64,000 nt of DNA from Dyella jiangningensis (lineage in GTDB: Bacteria > Pseudomonadota > Gammaproteobacteria > Xanthomonadales > Rhodanobacteraceae), in NCBI RefSeq assembly GCF_003264855.1, contig NZ_NFZS01000004.1:1054001-1118000 (forward strand), given 5' to 3'. Positions 38,911-47,885 of this stretch are shown in pieces (positions within the stretch are counted from its first letter, which is position 1; every line of letters starts with the position of its first letter). Both the position numbers and the translations under genes were made by a program. A model generated the notes under the pieces. The model had not been told where the DNA came from. It made no database searches and was given only the letters and a program-made list of their open reading frames with translations.

Positions 38911-40314
38911 ATGCTGAGCAGCGTCATCGGCGTCATCCTGCTTCTGGTCCACGCCGCCGGCGTGCTGGCAGCGATGCATGCGGTCATGAACACGCGCACG
39001 CCGCAAGGTGCGTTTGCGTGGGCGCTGGGGCTGGTGCTGCTGCCCTATATCACGCTCGTGCCGTATCTCTACCTGGGTCGCAGCCGCTTCCACGGCTATG
39101 TCGACCTGCACCGCCTGCGCCGCGAGCAAATGCAGGCGATGGCGAACACCACGCTTCAATCCGCGCTGTCGACGCCGTGGGTGTGCGAGCGCTATGAAGA
39201 AATCGCCACGATGCTGCGTGCGCGCTTTCACCCCGGACAACGCCTGCGCTTGCTGGTGAACGGCGAAACGACGTTCAACGCGATGCTCTCGGCGATCGGC
39301 GAAGCCAGGCATTGCGTGCTGATGCAGTTCTTCATCATCCATGACGATGCGCTGGGGCGGCGCCTGCAGCAGGTGCTGCTCGAACGCGCGCGCGCGGGCG
39401 TAGAAGTGTGCGTGCTGTACGACGGCATCGGCAGCCACGCCCTGCCCAGCCACTATGTGGATACGCTGCGCGAGGGCGGCGTGGCGATCCATCCGTTCGC
39501 TACGCAGCGACGCAGCAACCGCTTCCAGCTCAACTTCCGCAACCATCGCAAGATCTTGGTGGTCGACGGCACGCGCGGCTTCGTCGGCGGGCTCAACGTG
39601 GGCGACGAATACCTCGGCCTCAAGCCGCCGCTGTCGCCATGGCGCGATACGCACCTGCAGATCGAAGGCCCGGCCGTGGCCGACCTGCAGCGCAGCTTCG
39701 CCGAAGACTGGCACTGGGTCACCGGCGCGCTGCCGCCCTTGCTGCGTCCCGAGCACGCTGCAGGCCACACGCATACCCTGATTGCCGCCACCGGTCCGGC
39801 CGATCGACAGGAAACGTGTTCGCTGTTCTTCGTCACGCTGATCCATGCCGCGCGGCGGCGGCTGTGGATCACCACGCCCTACTTCGTGCCCGACCAGGCG
39901 GTGATGTCGGCGCTGCGGCTGGCGGTCTTCCGCGGTGTGGACGTGCGCGTGCTGATTCCCTCGCGACCGGATCACCACGCGGTCTTCCTCGCCACCGGCC
40001 TGTACGCGCACGACGCGGTGCGTGCAGGCATCCGCGTGTATCGGTACCAGCCCGGTTTCCTGCACGAGAAGGTGGTGCTGGTGGACGACGACACCGCGTC
40101 CGTGGGCAGCATGAACCTGGACAACCGCTCGTTTCGTCTCAACTTCGAAATCGGTGCGCTCAGCGTGGGAACGGAATTCGCCGCCGAGGTGGAAGCCATG
40201 CTGCGCGAGGATTTCTCGCACGCGCACGAAGTGACCGAAGCGGAATACCTGAAGGCGCCGTATCTGCGACGACTGGCGATGCATGTCGCGCGGCTGTTCG
40301 ACCCTGTGTTGTAG
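38911..40314 (+). CDS. cls: Cardiolipin synthase A-like phospholipase D protein
   Basis: The 467-residue enzyme condenses two phosphatidylglycerols into cardiolipin in the inner membrane. Two N-terminal segments (GVILLLVHAAGVLAAMHAVM and FAWALGLVLLPYITLVPYLY) precede two PLD domains. The HKD motifs are NHRKILVVDGTRGFVGGLNV and HEKVVLVDDDTASVGSMNLD. The stop codon TAG lies inside the REP copy at 40310. It is followed by the minus-strand MFS gene across that REP pair. Confidence 0.93.
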   Translation: MLSSVIGVILLLVHAAGVLAAMHAVMNTRTPQGAFAWALGLVLLPYITLVPYLYLGRSRFHGYVDLHRLRREQMQAMANTTLQSALSTPWVCERYEEIATMLRARFHPGQRLRLLVNGETTFNAMLSAIGEARHCVLMQFFIIHDDALGRRLQQVLLERARAGVEVCVLYDGIGSHALPSHYVDTLREGGVAIHPFATQRRSNRFQLNFRNHRKILVVDGTRGFVGGLNVGDEYLGLKPPLSPWRDTHLQIEGPAVADLQRSFAEDWHWVTGALPPLLRPEHAAGHTHTLIAATGPADRQETCSLFFVTLIHAARRRLWITTPYFVPDQAVMSALRLAVFRGVDVRVLIPSRPDHHAVFLATGLYAHDAVRAGIRVYRYQPGFLHEKVVLVDDDTASVGSMNLDNRSFRLNFEIGALSVGTEFAAEVEAMLREDFSHAHEVTEAEYLKAPYLRRLAMHVARLFDPVL

Positions 40315-40392
40315 GAGCGCACCCAGTGCGCGACCGCAACGCTTCGTCGCGGCCACTCCGTATGTTCATCGCGCACTGGGTGCGCTCCTACA
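40310..40392. repeat. REP-like inverted pair overlapping the cls stop
   Basis: The 24-mer lies direct at 40310-40333 and inverse at 40369-40392, separated by 35 bp. The TAG of TGTAGGAGCGC supplies the cls stop codon (40312-40314). It sits between the convergent cls and MFS genes. Confidence 0.9.
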
Positions 40393-40403
40393 ACAAGAGC
40401 TTC

Positions 40404-41603
40404 TCAGCCTCGGGCCTTGTTGCCGTAACCGATGTACAGCGTGCCCGTCAGCAACGCGGCGGCGAGCGACAGCACGGCCGCCACCACGAACATCGGCCCG
40501 TAACGTCCGCCGGAGGCGATCCAGCCGCCCAGCGGGCCGGTCACACCCAGGGCCACGTCGATGAACACCGAATAGGCCGCCAGCGCCGCGCCGCGATTGC
40601 CCGCGCTCACGCGTTCCACGGCCACCACGCCCAGCGCGGGGAAAACCAGCGAAAAACCGATGCCGCACAACGAGGCTCCGATCATCGCCACGCCGACATG
40701 GCCTGCGGTTGCGAGCACGATGAGGCCGACCGTCTCGACCAGCAGCGAACCCAAGGCGACGCGATAGCCGCCGAAGTGCGCGATGGTCCAGCCCAGGAGC
40801 AGTCGAACACCCACGAAACAGACACCAAACGCACTCAGCGTCGGCGCCGCCCCCGACCAGCCCTGGCTCGCGTAATACAGGGTGATGAAGGTGGCGATCA
40901 CCCCGAACCCCACCGAACCCAGCGCCAGGCCCATACCGTAGGGCGCCACGCGGCCGAACACGCGATGCATGGGCAGGCGCTCGCCCGCCTCCACCCGCAC
41001 CGGCGGACGTCGCCAGGCGAGCAGCAGCGCCAGCAGCATCAGCGATACCGCCGATAGGCCGATCATCACGAAGCCGCCGATCGCCACCAGCACCACGCCG
41101 AGCGGCGCACCGACCGCCAGCGCGCCGTAGGTGGCGATGCCGTTCCATGAGATGACCTTGGCCGTGTGCTCGCTGCCTACGCGCCCGATGCCCCACATGA
41201 TGCAGCCCGTGGCGACGCAGCTCTCGCCCATGCCCAGGGCGAGTCGCGCCAGCAGCATCGTGCCGAGCGAAGCCATCGGCCATGCGCGCAGCAGGGCCGC
41301 CACGATCATCAGCGATCCACTCACCGCGCAGGCCAGCAGGCCGATCCAGGCCGTACGCTTGGGGCCGGCGGTGTCCGACGTGCGGCCGGCGAAACCCCGG
41401 CTCAGCAAGGTCGCGACGTACTGCGTGCTGATCACCAGGCCGGCGATGACCGCACCCATGCCGAGATCGTCGTGCACGAAGGGCGGCAGCACCGCCAACT
41501 GCATGCCGATGACGAGATAGGCCAGGAACGTGAAGCACACGATCTGGACGATGCGCAGGGTCAGCCGGGAACCGGAGACCTCGGTGTCAGCCTGATGGGA
41601 CAT
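40404..41603 (-). CDS. MFS transporter (arabinose/polyol-type)
   Basis: The 399-residue protein has twelve hydrophobic segments. FLAYLVIGMQLAVLPPFVHD is the first; GFAGRTSDTAGPKRTAWIGL is MFS motif A. The middle is separated by a basic loop (RRPPVRVEAGERLPM). LGWTIAHFGGYRVALGSLLV starts the second half. The group contains YhhS/arabinose efflux-like proteins, with an exporter role assumed. It is a single-gene unit followed by the cls-side REP. Confidence 0.88.
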   Translation of the reverse strand: MSHQADTEVSGSRLTLRIVQIVCFTFLAYLVIGMQLAVLPPFVHDDLGMGAVIAGLVISTQYVATLLSRGFAGRTSDTAGPKRTAWIGLLACAVSGSLMIVAALLRAWPMASLGTMLLARLALGMGESCVATGCIMWGIGRVGSEHTAKVISWNGIATYGALAVGAPLGVVLVAIGGFVMIGLSAVSLMLLALLLAWRRPPVRVEAGERLPMHRVFGRVAPYGMGLALGSVGFGVIATFITLYYASQGWSGAAPTLSAFGVCFVGVRLLLGWTIAHFGGYRVALGSLLVETVGLIVLATAGHVGVAMIGASLCGIGFSLVFPALGVVAVERVSAGNRGAALAAYSVFIDVALGVTGPLGGWIASGGRYGPMFVVAAVLSLAAALLTGTLYIGYGNKARG

Positions 41604-41660
41604 GAGTACAGCTTGGATGCGAGGAGGAACATGCGTCGACGGGCAGCGCCCGCCAGCGCA

Positions 41661-42029
41661 TCACGTCGGGTGACGGCGGCCGAGCGCCAGCCAACCCAGA
41701 TACACGCCGATGCCGACGCCGATGAATTCGAACAGCACGCGCTGACCCAGGTTGTCCGCGTCGTGCACGGCGGCCAACCGGATGCGCAGCAGCTGCAGCG
41801 ACTGCAGGCGCCCATAGTTGAAATAGAACAGGTTCCACAGGTCCTGGCCGCCGGCCAATGCCATGGCCGCCACGTACGACCAGCTCAGCTCCATCGCGAT
41901 GCTCCAGCCCTGGCTGCGGCCGATGCGGGAGAGCAGCGCGAACACGAGGAACCCGGCCGCCGCGGCGATCGCGCCCGCTTCGAACGCGCCCACCATGCCG
42001 TATCCCATCCAAGATTGGTCGTAAGGCAT
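41661..42029 (-). CDS. Small membrane protein, 122 aa, unknown
   Basis: The protein has four predicted membrane segments: MVGAFEAGAIAAAAGFLVFA, IAMELSWSYVAAMALAGGQD, a short middle segment, and VLFEFIGVGIGVYLGWLALG. No family is recognised and no catalytic residue stands out. It precedes the MFS gene (41603) by 57 bp on the same strand and may be cotranscribed. Confidence 0.6.
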   Translation of the reverse strand: MPYDQSWMGYGMVGAFEAGAIAAAAGFLVFALLSRIGRSQGWSIAMELSWSYVAAMALAGGQDLWNLFYFNYGRLQSLQLLRIRLAAVHDADNLGQRVLFEFIGVGIGVYLGWLALGRRHPT

Positions 42030-42227
42030 CGCCCCTGTCCCATGCGTCGTTGTTGTTTGAAGGCCATTATGCCTGTACCCGGAACAATGACCTGCATCAC
42101 GTAGGGAATCTCCTACTGTTAACCCCGCCTATCGCGTACAGGGCACTCGTCGAACCGGTCACATCTCGTTGATACGGCGCCCGACTAGACTTTGCGGCCG
42201 CAGACTTTTACGAGCCCGATGCGCCCC

Positions 42228-42875
42228 ATGAGCCACCCCGTCAGCAACCGCGCAGCCCTGGTCCTGGTCGACGTGCAGCCCGATTTCATGCCCGGCGGCG
42301 CCCTCGCCTGCCATGAGGGCGATGCCATCGTTCCCGGCATCTCCCGGCTGCTGGAACGGCACGTGTTCCAGCACGTGGTGGCGACGCAGGACTGGCACCC
42401 TGCCGGGCACGTCTCGTTCGCCAGCTCGCACCCCGGGCGCAGGGCGTTCGATCGCATCCCGCTCTACGGCCATGCCCAGACGCTGTGGCCCGACCATTGC
42501 GTGCAGGAGACACCGGGCGCGGCCCTGCATCCGTCCATCGACTGGTCCGGCGTGGAGAAGGTGATCCGCAAGGGCGATGATCCGCGCGTGGATTCCTACA
42601 GCGGCTTCCGCGAAAACCACGGACCCGACGGCACGCGCCCCAGCACCGAACTGCACGACTGGCTGCGCGCCAAGAACGTGGACGAAATCTACGTCTGTGG
42701 CCTGGCCCGCGACGTATGCGTGCTGTGGACGGCGCAGGACGCAGTGGACCTCGGCTATCGCACGCACGTGGTGTGGGATCTCACCCGCCCGGTGACGCCC
42801 GATAGCGATATCGCCACGCGCTTCCGCTTCGATCAGCTGGGCGTGGATACGGTGGAATCCAGCTCACTGGGTTGA
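42228..42875 (+). CDS. pncA: Nicotinamidase
   Basis: PncA hydrolyses nicotinamide to nicotinate in NAD salvage. The 215 residues include the catalytic Asp in LVLVDVQPDFMPGGALA, the metal site ATQDWHPAGHVSF (D, H, H), the Lys of KVIRKGDDPRVDSYSGF, and the nucleophile Cys in VCGLARDVCVLWTAQDAV. ATG 42228 is used; ATG 42219 would add three residues. It ends just before the convergent cysteine-rich gene, with no gap for a terminator. Confidence 0.93.
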   Translation: MSHPVSNRAALVLVDVQPDFMPGGALACHEGDAIVPGISRLLERHVFQHVVATQDWHPAGHVSFASSHPGRRAFDRIPLYGHAQTLWPDHCVQETPGAALHPSIDWSGVEKVIRKGDDPRVDSYSGFRENHGPDGTRPSTELHDWLRAKNVDEIYVCGLARDVCVLWTAQDAVDLGYRTHVVWDLTRPVTPDSDIATRFRFDQLGVDTVESSSLG

Positions 42876-42876
42876 G

Positions 42877-43074
42877 TCAGCCTTCGTTCTCGGAGGTGGC
42901 GCGCACATGCAGCGCGCCATCCTCGTCGACCTCCACCGAGACCTGCATGGGGCGGCAGCACACCTGGCAATCCTCGATGTAGTGCTGGCTCTGCACCGAG
43001 CTGTCCACCAGCACTTCGATCGGCTCGCCGCAATACGGGCAGTAGGTGAGAACCGGTTCGAGCATCGGCGTCAT
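42877..43074 (-). CDS. CPXCG-type small zinc-binding protein
   Basis: The 65-residue protein has two CxxC sites: CPYCGEPIEVLVDSSVQSQ at residues 12-15 and CQVCCRPMQVSVEVDEDG further on. They probably form one zinc ribbon. Members of the CPXCG family are widespread in proteobacteria and of unknown function. ATG 43074 fits the usual family start (MTPMLEPVLTYCPYCG). It is convergent with pncA. Confidence 0.85.
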   Translation of the reverse strand: MTPMLEPVLTYCPYCGEPIEVLVDSSVQSQHYIEDCQVCCRPMQVSVEVDEDGALHVRATSENEG

Positions 43075-43087
43075 GACAACGACTGCC

Positions 43088-43504
43088 CTAGCGCTTGACC
43101 TGCGAAAGCGATGAACCCCACTTGTTGACCGCGAGCTGGGTGGTTTCGCCCGCTGCCAGCGTGGTCTGCACCTGCGCATCGCTGCCCGGCTTGTGACAGG
43201 CACCGGAATTCTGCAGCGTCACCACATGCGAACCGCTGGGCACCGAGAACGACACCTGCTCGCCGGTTTCCAGCTGCGCCGCGAACTTGTCGTCGATCAG
43301 GATCTGGCTGGAACAGCCTCCGCCGAAATAGCCATTGGCGCGCACCACCTGCACGGTGGCGTCATTGGCGCCGGGCGTCTGGTAGAGGAACACGCGATTG
43401 GCCACCGCGTCCCTGATCACCGTGTCGTGGTTGTTGGTGACGCCGCAACCCGTGAGCAGCATTCCCGCCACGATCGCACCTGCCACGCTCTGAGCTGCCT
43501 TCAT
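43088..43504 (-). CDS. Lipoprotein, 138 aa, unknown
   Basis: The N-terminus MKAAQSVAGAIVAGMLLTGC shows a lipobox (LTGC, Cys at 20), so the protein is lipidated. The mature part has GYFGGGCSSQILIDDKFAA and FSVPSGSHVVTLQNSGACHK, with two further Cys that may pair. The compact beta-rich pattern with a Lys/Arg end (SSLSQVKR) resembles small PEGA-like surface domains. No exact family is recognised. Confidence 0.75.
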   Translation of the reverse strand: MKAAQSVAGAIVAGMLLTGCGVTNNHDTVIRDAVANRVFLYQTPGANDATVQVVRANGYFGGGCSSQILIDDKFAAQLETGEQVSFSVPSGSHVVTLQNSGACHKPGSDAQVQTTLAAGETTQLAVNKWGSSLSQVKR

Positions 43505-43575
43505 CGTCGGACTCCATGCCTGGTCAACGGCGGGAGCATCGCGAATGGTCGATCAATCCGGCGTGAACCGCGCCC

Positions 43576-44034
43576 TCACGGCGGCGGTTCCCACGTGGCC
43601 GGGGTCAGGATCTGGAACCAGCCCTCGCGCGCGGTGCGCCGCGCCAGCCGCAACACGGCCTTGTCCTTGCTCAGCAGCCAGCGGGCGTCGGCAAGCAAGG
43701 CGAGCTCGAGGAATTTCTGGTCGTCCGGATCGGCGCAGCGCGGCAGCCTGACATCGGCCCGTGGCGGCAGCTGCGTGACCGCCAGCAACCGGGCGCAACG
43801 ATCGAAGGCCAAAGCGGCATCCTGTCGGGCCGCGGCATCGAGCGCGAATTCGGGATAGTCGAGCACGGCCAGCCATTCGGCGCGGCAGGCCTCGTCGACC
43901 ACCGCCTGCACGGTGCCGGCCTGCAGGGCATCCAGCAGGTGGCGCACGGCGGGATCGCGGAACACGAACAGGTCGAGCGCGACATTGGTGTCGAGGACGA
44001 TGCGCGGAGGAAAAGACACGGACATGGCGCGCAT
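43576..44034 (-). CDS. PIN-domain protein (putative toxin-type nuclease)
   Basis: The 152-residue protein has the PIN signature: IVLDTNVALDLFVFRDPAV (first Asp) and CADPDDQKFLELALLADARW (acidic cluster with DPDD), with KDKAVLRLARR later. PIN proteins are Mg2+-dependent RNases. It belongs to the COG1569 group, many of which are toxins. No antitoxin gene stands upstream; the divergent 90-residue gene at 44086 is not an obvious partner. It may be a solitary or house-keeping PIN protein. Confidence 0.82.
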   Translation of the reverse strand: MRAMSVSFPPRIVLDTNVALDLFVFRDPAVRHLLDALQAGTVQAVVDEACRAEWLAVLDYPEFALDAAARQDAALAFDRCARLLAVTQLPPRADVRLPRCADPDDQKFLELALLADARWLLSKDKAVLRLARRTAREGWFQILTPATWEPPP

Positions 44035-44085
44035 GGTGGCACAGCCAACCCGCTAAAATGGTGGCACCCCAACCGGACCACCGCC

Positions 44086-44358
44086 ATGACCGACCGCCTC
44101 TTCGACGATTACGCAGTCCGCGCCACGGCGGTGGCGGAAGGCTCGCGCTACGCCGCCTGCCTCGTGGTCACGCCCCGCGCGCGCCACGGCTACCCGGTGT
44201 ACTACGCGATCGCAGAAAATCGCAGCTTCCGCGAGCGCGAATTGGCCGAGCAGGCTTCGGCGAAGGCGTTGGCCGCGATCATTGGGCTGGAAGGCGACGG
44301 CACGCCGATCTTCCCGGACGACTACACCGGCTTCGACGATGCCCTGCCCCCTGCGTGA
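44086..44358 (+). CDS. Small conserved-looking protein, 90 aa, unknown
   Basis: The ATG at 44086 gives MTDRLFDDYAVRATAVAEGS, followed by VTPRARHGYPVYYAIAENRS and a C-terminus rich in acidic residues (IFPDDYTGFDDALPPA). No domain is recognised. It stands divergent from the PIN gene by 51 bp and 53 bp upstream of the KirBac gene. It is probably a real gene because codon composition matches neighbours; its possible role with the PIN protein is speculative. Confidence 0.55.
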   Translation: MTDRLFDDYAVRATAVAEGSRYAACLVVTPRARHGYPVYYAIAENRSFRERELAEQASAKALAAIIGLEGDGTPIFPDDYTGFDDALPPA

Positions 44359-44411
44359 TCGCAGGGCGCCGCGATAACATCGACGCCAGTTCCCACGAAC
44401 GGTTTTGCACG

Positions 44412-45317
44412 ATGCCACGCTGGCTGCCGCCGATGCCACCACGTCCTCGCACGATCAGCATCGGCGGCCGTCCTTTTGTCAGCCACGGCCTGATGCGCCG
44501 GTTCTGGGACGACATCTACCATTTCGCGCTCACCATCCGCTGGCCGGTGTTCTTCGGCCTGGCAGCCACGGTTTTCGTACTGCTCAACACGCTGTTCGCC
44601 ACGCTCTACCAGCTCGGCGACCATGCCATCGCCAACCAGTTTCCGGCCAACTTCGGCGGGGCGTTCTTCTTCAGCGTGGAAACGCTGGCGACGGTGGGCT
44701 ATGGCGACATGCATCCGCAGACGGTGTACGGCCATGTCGTCGCCACCGTGGAAATCTTCACCGGCATGCTGAGCATCGCGCTGGTCACCGGCCTGGTGTT
44801 TGCGCGTTTCTCGCGGCCGCGGGCGAAGATGATCTTCGCCGACCATCCGGTGATACGACGCATCCACGGCCAGCCGACGCTGATGATTCGCGCGGCGAAC
44901 GCGCGACAGAACGTGATCGCCGAAGCCTCGGCCAAGCTTCATCTGCTGCTGCGCGAGTCTTCGCCCGAGGGCTTCCGGCTGCGCCGCATCCACGACCTCA
45001 AGCTGCTGCGTGACCGCCATCCGGTGTTCGTGCTGAGCTGGAGCCTGATGCATGTGATCGATGAAAGCAGCCCGCTGCACGACCTGACGCCCGACCTGCT
45101 GGCCGCGACGGAAGCCACGCTGATGCTGTCGATCGAAGGCATCGACGAAACCACCTCGCAATCGATGCTGGCGCGGCGGCAATGGAGCTATCGCGAGTGG
45201 CGCTGGAACCATCGCTACGTCGACCTGGTGCATGACGACGAACTCGGCGTGAGCCATATCGACTACAGCGTGTTCCACCATGTGCTGCCGGTGGATGATG
45301 AGTCGGATGTTTCGTAG
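44412..45317 (+). CDS. KirBac-type inward-rectifier potassium channel
   Basis: The 301-residue protein has an N-terminal slide helix and two membrane helices around the pore: ALTIRWPVFFGLAATVFVLL and the pore loop ending TVGYGDMHPQTV, the K+ selectivity filter (TVGYG). The inner helix is TVEIFTGMLSIALVTGLVFA. A C-terminal cytoplasmic immunoglobulin-like domain follows (HPVIRRIHGQPTLMIRAANA), as in KirBac1.1 and KirBac3.1. The family controls K+ flow and responds to lipids and pH. The ATG at 44412 is used. Confidence 0.93.
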   Translation: MPRWLPPMPPRPRTISIGGRPFVSHGLMRRFWDDIYHFALTIRWPVFFGLAATVFVLLNTLFATLYQLGDHAIANQFPANFGGAFFFSVETLATVGYGDMHPQTVYGHVVATVEIFTGMLSIALVTGLVFARFSRPRAKMIFADHPVIRRIHGQPTLMIRAANARQNVIAEASAKLHLLLRESSPEGFRLRRIHDLKLLRDRHPVFVLSWSLMHVIDESSPLHDLTPDLLAATEATLMLSIEGIDETTSQSMLARRQWSYREWRWNHRYVDLVHDDELGVSHIDYSVFHHVLPVDDESDVS

Positions 45318-45380
45318 GCGCGCGACGCGGATGCAAGTCGATCCAGGCCTGGGATGGCTTGGCTGCTTTTAATGGTGCGA

Positions 45381-45404
45381 TCGCGCACTGGGTGCGCTTC
45401 TACA
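45381..45404 (-). repeat. Single REP-like 24-mer at a stop codon
   Basis: An inverse copy with one change (TTCTACA for TCCTACA). It contains the TAG stop of the oxidoreductase gene that ends at 45400. It has no partner in this interval, unlike the paired copies elsewhere. Confidence 0.8.
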
Positions 45405-46356
45405 AGGTGAGCAGGACCTTGCCGATGGCTGCGCGGCTTTCCAGATAGGCGTGCGCCCTGGCCCCGTCGCGCAAGGGAAAGCGGGCCGCGATGCACGGCT
45501 TCAGCACGCCGTTGCGGATCTGCTCGAACAACGCGGCGGCACGCTCGCGGCGCACCTCGGCGCCCGTGAGCACGTTCCACAGATCGCCACCGGTCAGCGT
45601 CAGCGAGCGATCCATCAGCAGACGCGGATCGACCGGCGCGGGATCGCCCGCCGCCATGCCGTAGAACACCACCGTGCCGCCGATGCGAGCGACCGCAAGG
45701 CTGTCGCCCAGCGTGCGCCCCACCGAGTCGTACACGACGCTCGCGCCATGTCCGCCCGTCAACGCCTTGGTGGCCGATACCCATTCGTCATAACCCACCG
45801 CCACATCCGCACCGGCGGTGATGACGGCGTCACGCTTGGCCTCGCTGGACGCCACGCCAAGCACCACGGCACCCAGCGCCTTGAGCATCTGCACCAGCAA
45901 CAACCCGACCCCGCCTGCCGCTGCATGCACGACAGCCACGTCGCCCGGCTGCACGCGAAAACTGTCGCTGACGAGGTACTGCGCCGTGAGTCCCTGCAGC
46001 AGCACGGCGGCCGCCGTGTCCGCATCGATGTCGTCGGGCAGGGGGATCAATCGCTCGCGATCCACCACCACCAGCTCCGCGTTGGCATGCGGCATGTCGG
46101 CGAACCCGACGCGCCTTCCCGCCGGAAACAGAGGATCGTTGCCGCCCTCCACCACGCCGGCGCCTTCATAGCCCAGCACCCAGGGGGCCGCACCGCTGAG
46201 GTGGTAGTTGCCGTTGCGACGGTACACATCGGCGAAATTCAGGCCCGCAGCCTGCATGCGCACCAGCAGCTGACCCGGGCCTGGCACCGGATCGGGACGT
46301 TCGGTCCAGCGCAGGACGTCAGCCGGGCCGAAGTGATCGAAGGTCAACGCGTGCAT
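45400..46356 (-). CDS. Quinone oxidoreductase-like (QOR) protein
   Basis: The 318-residue zinc-less medium-chain dehydrogenase has MHALTFDHFGPADVLRWTER at the start, then LNFADVYRRNGNYHL, GYEGAGVVEGG and the NADPH motif VVHAAAGGVGLLLVQMLKAL. The catalytic zinc ligands of alcohol dehydrogenases are absent. It reduces quinones with NADPH. ATG 46356 fits the family start; an in-frame start at 46389 adds unrelated residues. The stop codon is provided by the REP at 45381-45404. Confidence 0.9.
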   Translation of the reverse strand: MHALTFDHFGPADVLRWTERPDPVPGPGQLLVRMQAAGLNFADVYRRNGNYHLSGAAPWVLGYEGAGVVEGGNDPLFPAGRRVGFADMPHANAELVVVDRERLIPLPDDIDADTAAAVLLQGLTAQYLVSDSFRVQPGDVAVVHAAAGGVGLLLVQMLKALGAVVLGVASSEAKRDAVITAGADVAVGYDEWVSATKALTGGHGASVVYDSVGRTLGDSLAVARIGGTVVFYGMAAGDPAPVDPRLLMDRSLTLTGGDLWNVLTGAEVRRERAAALFEQIRNGVLKPCIAARFPLRDGARAHAYLESRAAIGKVLLTL

Positions 46357-46455
46357 GGGGCATTCCTGGCATCGGAGGTGTCGACGCAAGCATGACAGCT
46401 TCCCGCTTGACCCGATGGTTCGCGAGGACCGGACTGAGCTTTCCGACGCTTGAAC

Positions 46456-47778
46456 TCAGCCGCCGGGGACCGCCACCTCACTCGCCCGATTGAAGTCACC
46501 GATCGCCTCGACGAGGTCGGTGACGGCAGCACGTTCCACCTCGGTAAGGTCGGGATTCCAGCTGTCCAGGATCATCACCACGCGCGTCCGCTCGCTGCGA
46601 TTCCACGCCTCGTGTTCGAAGGTGTCGTCAAAGGACACGCAGCGCCCCTCTTGCCACTCATGCAGCTCGCCACCCACCTTGATGGCGCAATCCGGCGGAA
46701 CGATCAGCGGAAGATGCGTGACGAGGCGCGTATTGGTAACGCCACGGTGCGGAAGGATGTGCGTACCCGGGCTCAGCACCGAGAACAGTGTTTCGGGAGC
46801 GTGGTCGCGAATGCGCACCAACGGCAGATCATCGAGCAACTGCGACGTGCGCGGGCAACGCTTGCAGTTATCGTCGTAGCGGGTGCCGTGGCGATAGAAG
46901 AAAAAGGCATCCCACGCCGCCGTCTGTTGGCTGGACGAGCGCAGGTAGCCTTCCGCGGCATCGGCCGAACTGAACTTCATGAAAGGCTCCAGGCTTTCGT
47001 CCTGGGCCAATACGGCCTGCAACTCTTCCCTGATGATGTCGGTGGCTTCTTCCAGCCGCGACTGCCACGGGAACCGGCTGGTTGGGTAGTAGGTCTGGCT
47101 CGGCACACCGGGGAAATAGAGGAACTTGGGCTTCTGCCGCGCATCGGGCAGACGCGCCGGCTGCTCGCCGAGGTAGATCGCGAGGCATTGCTCCACACGC
47201 GACAGCTCCGCGCGGCCGTAGCGATCGCGCAAGGGCGCAATGACGCGATCGAACAGCTGGCGGCGTCCGATATCGATGAAGCGCATGGCGTACTTCACCA
47301 TGTCACGCAAGCCGGGAGCTGTCGTGTCGTCGCTCAGCCAGCGCCCCTGTGCCTGGGCGGAGTTCACCGCCCCGAAATAGGCGAGCAAGGCCTGGTGCGT
47401 TTCGCCGAGCCGCTCCAGCGCGATGCCCAGGCGCAGCCGTGCCACAAACATGTCGGCCGCCTGGTCGACACAGCGGCGAAGGCTGTCCGCAGCCCCACGC
47501 CATTCGCCGGCAGCCATCTGCGCGACGCCGAGCTGATGAAGGATGTTGGCGTCGTCGGGACGGATGCGCTCGGCGGCGAGCAGCATCGCGATCGCCTGCA
47601 GCGATTCGCCGCGCGCCAGACGCTGGCTCGCCACGAACTGCAAGGCTTCCACATCGTCGGGAACGAGCTCAAGCAGTCGCGCGAAAGACTGTTCGGCCAA
47701 CGGGAGATTGCCTTGACGCAAGCCCTCGTGCGCCTGTTCGCGCAGGGCCTTGGAACCGCCTTGAAACTCCGTACTCAT
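46456..47778 (-). CDS. TPR and aspartyl/asparaginyl beta-hydroxylase protein
   Basis: The 440-residue protein from ATG 47778 has TPR-type helices in the first 150 residues (EQSFARLLELVPDDVEALQF, NILHQLGVAQMAAGEWRGAA) and an aspartyl/asparaginyl hydroxylase domain: LSPGTHILPHRGVTNTRLVT (Fe/2OG site, His), then CVSFDDTFEHEAWNRSERTR (second His and the 2OG-binding Arg). It hydroxylates Asp or Asn residues in proteins or peptides by homology. It is the last gene of the receptor/sulfotransferase block. Confidence 0.87.
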   Translation of the reverse strand: MSTEFQGGSKALREQAHEGLRQGNLPLAEQSFARLLELVPDDVEALQFVASQRLARGESLQAIAMLLAAERIRPDDANILHQLGVAQMAAGEWRGAADSLRRCVDQAADMFVARLRLGIALERLGETHQALLAYFGAVNSAQAQGRWLSDDTTAPGLRDMVKYAMRFIDIGRRQLFDRVIAPLRDRYGRAELSRVEQCLAIYLGEQPARLPDARQKPKFLYFPGVPSQTYYPTSRFPWQSRLEEATDIIREELQAVLAQDESLEPFMKFSSADAAEGYLRSSSQQTAAWDAFFFYRHGTRYDDNCKRCPRTSQLLDDLPLVRIRDHAPETLFSVLSPGTHILPHRGVTNTRLVTHLPLIVPPDCAIKVGGELHEWQEGRCVSFDDTFEHEAWNRSERTRVVMILDSWNPDLTEVERAAVTDLVEAIGDFNRASEVAVPGG

Positions 47779-47885
47779 CGCTCCCCCATACATCGACCCT
47801 CCGGGCAGCAAAACGTCTGCCCGGCCACTGTCACTGGCGGCACATCGCATGGCCACGGCCCTGCGATGCTTCCCCTGCCGCTGCG

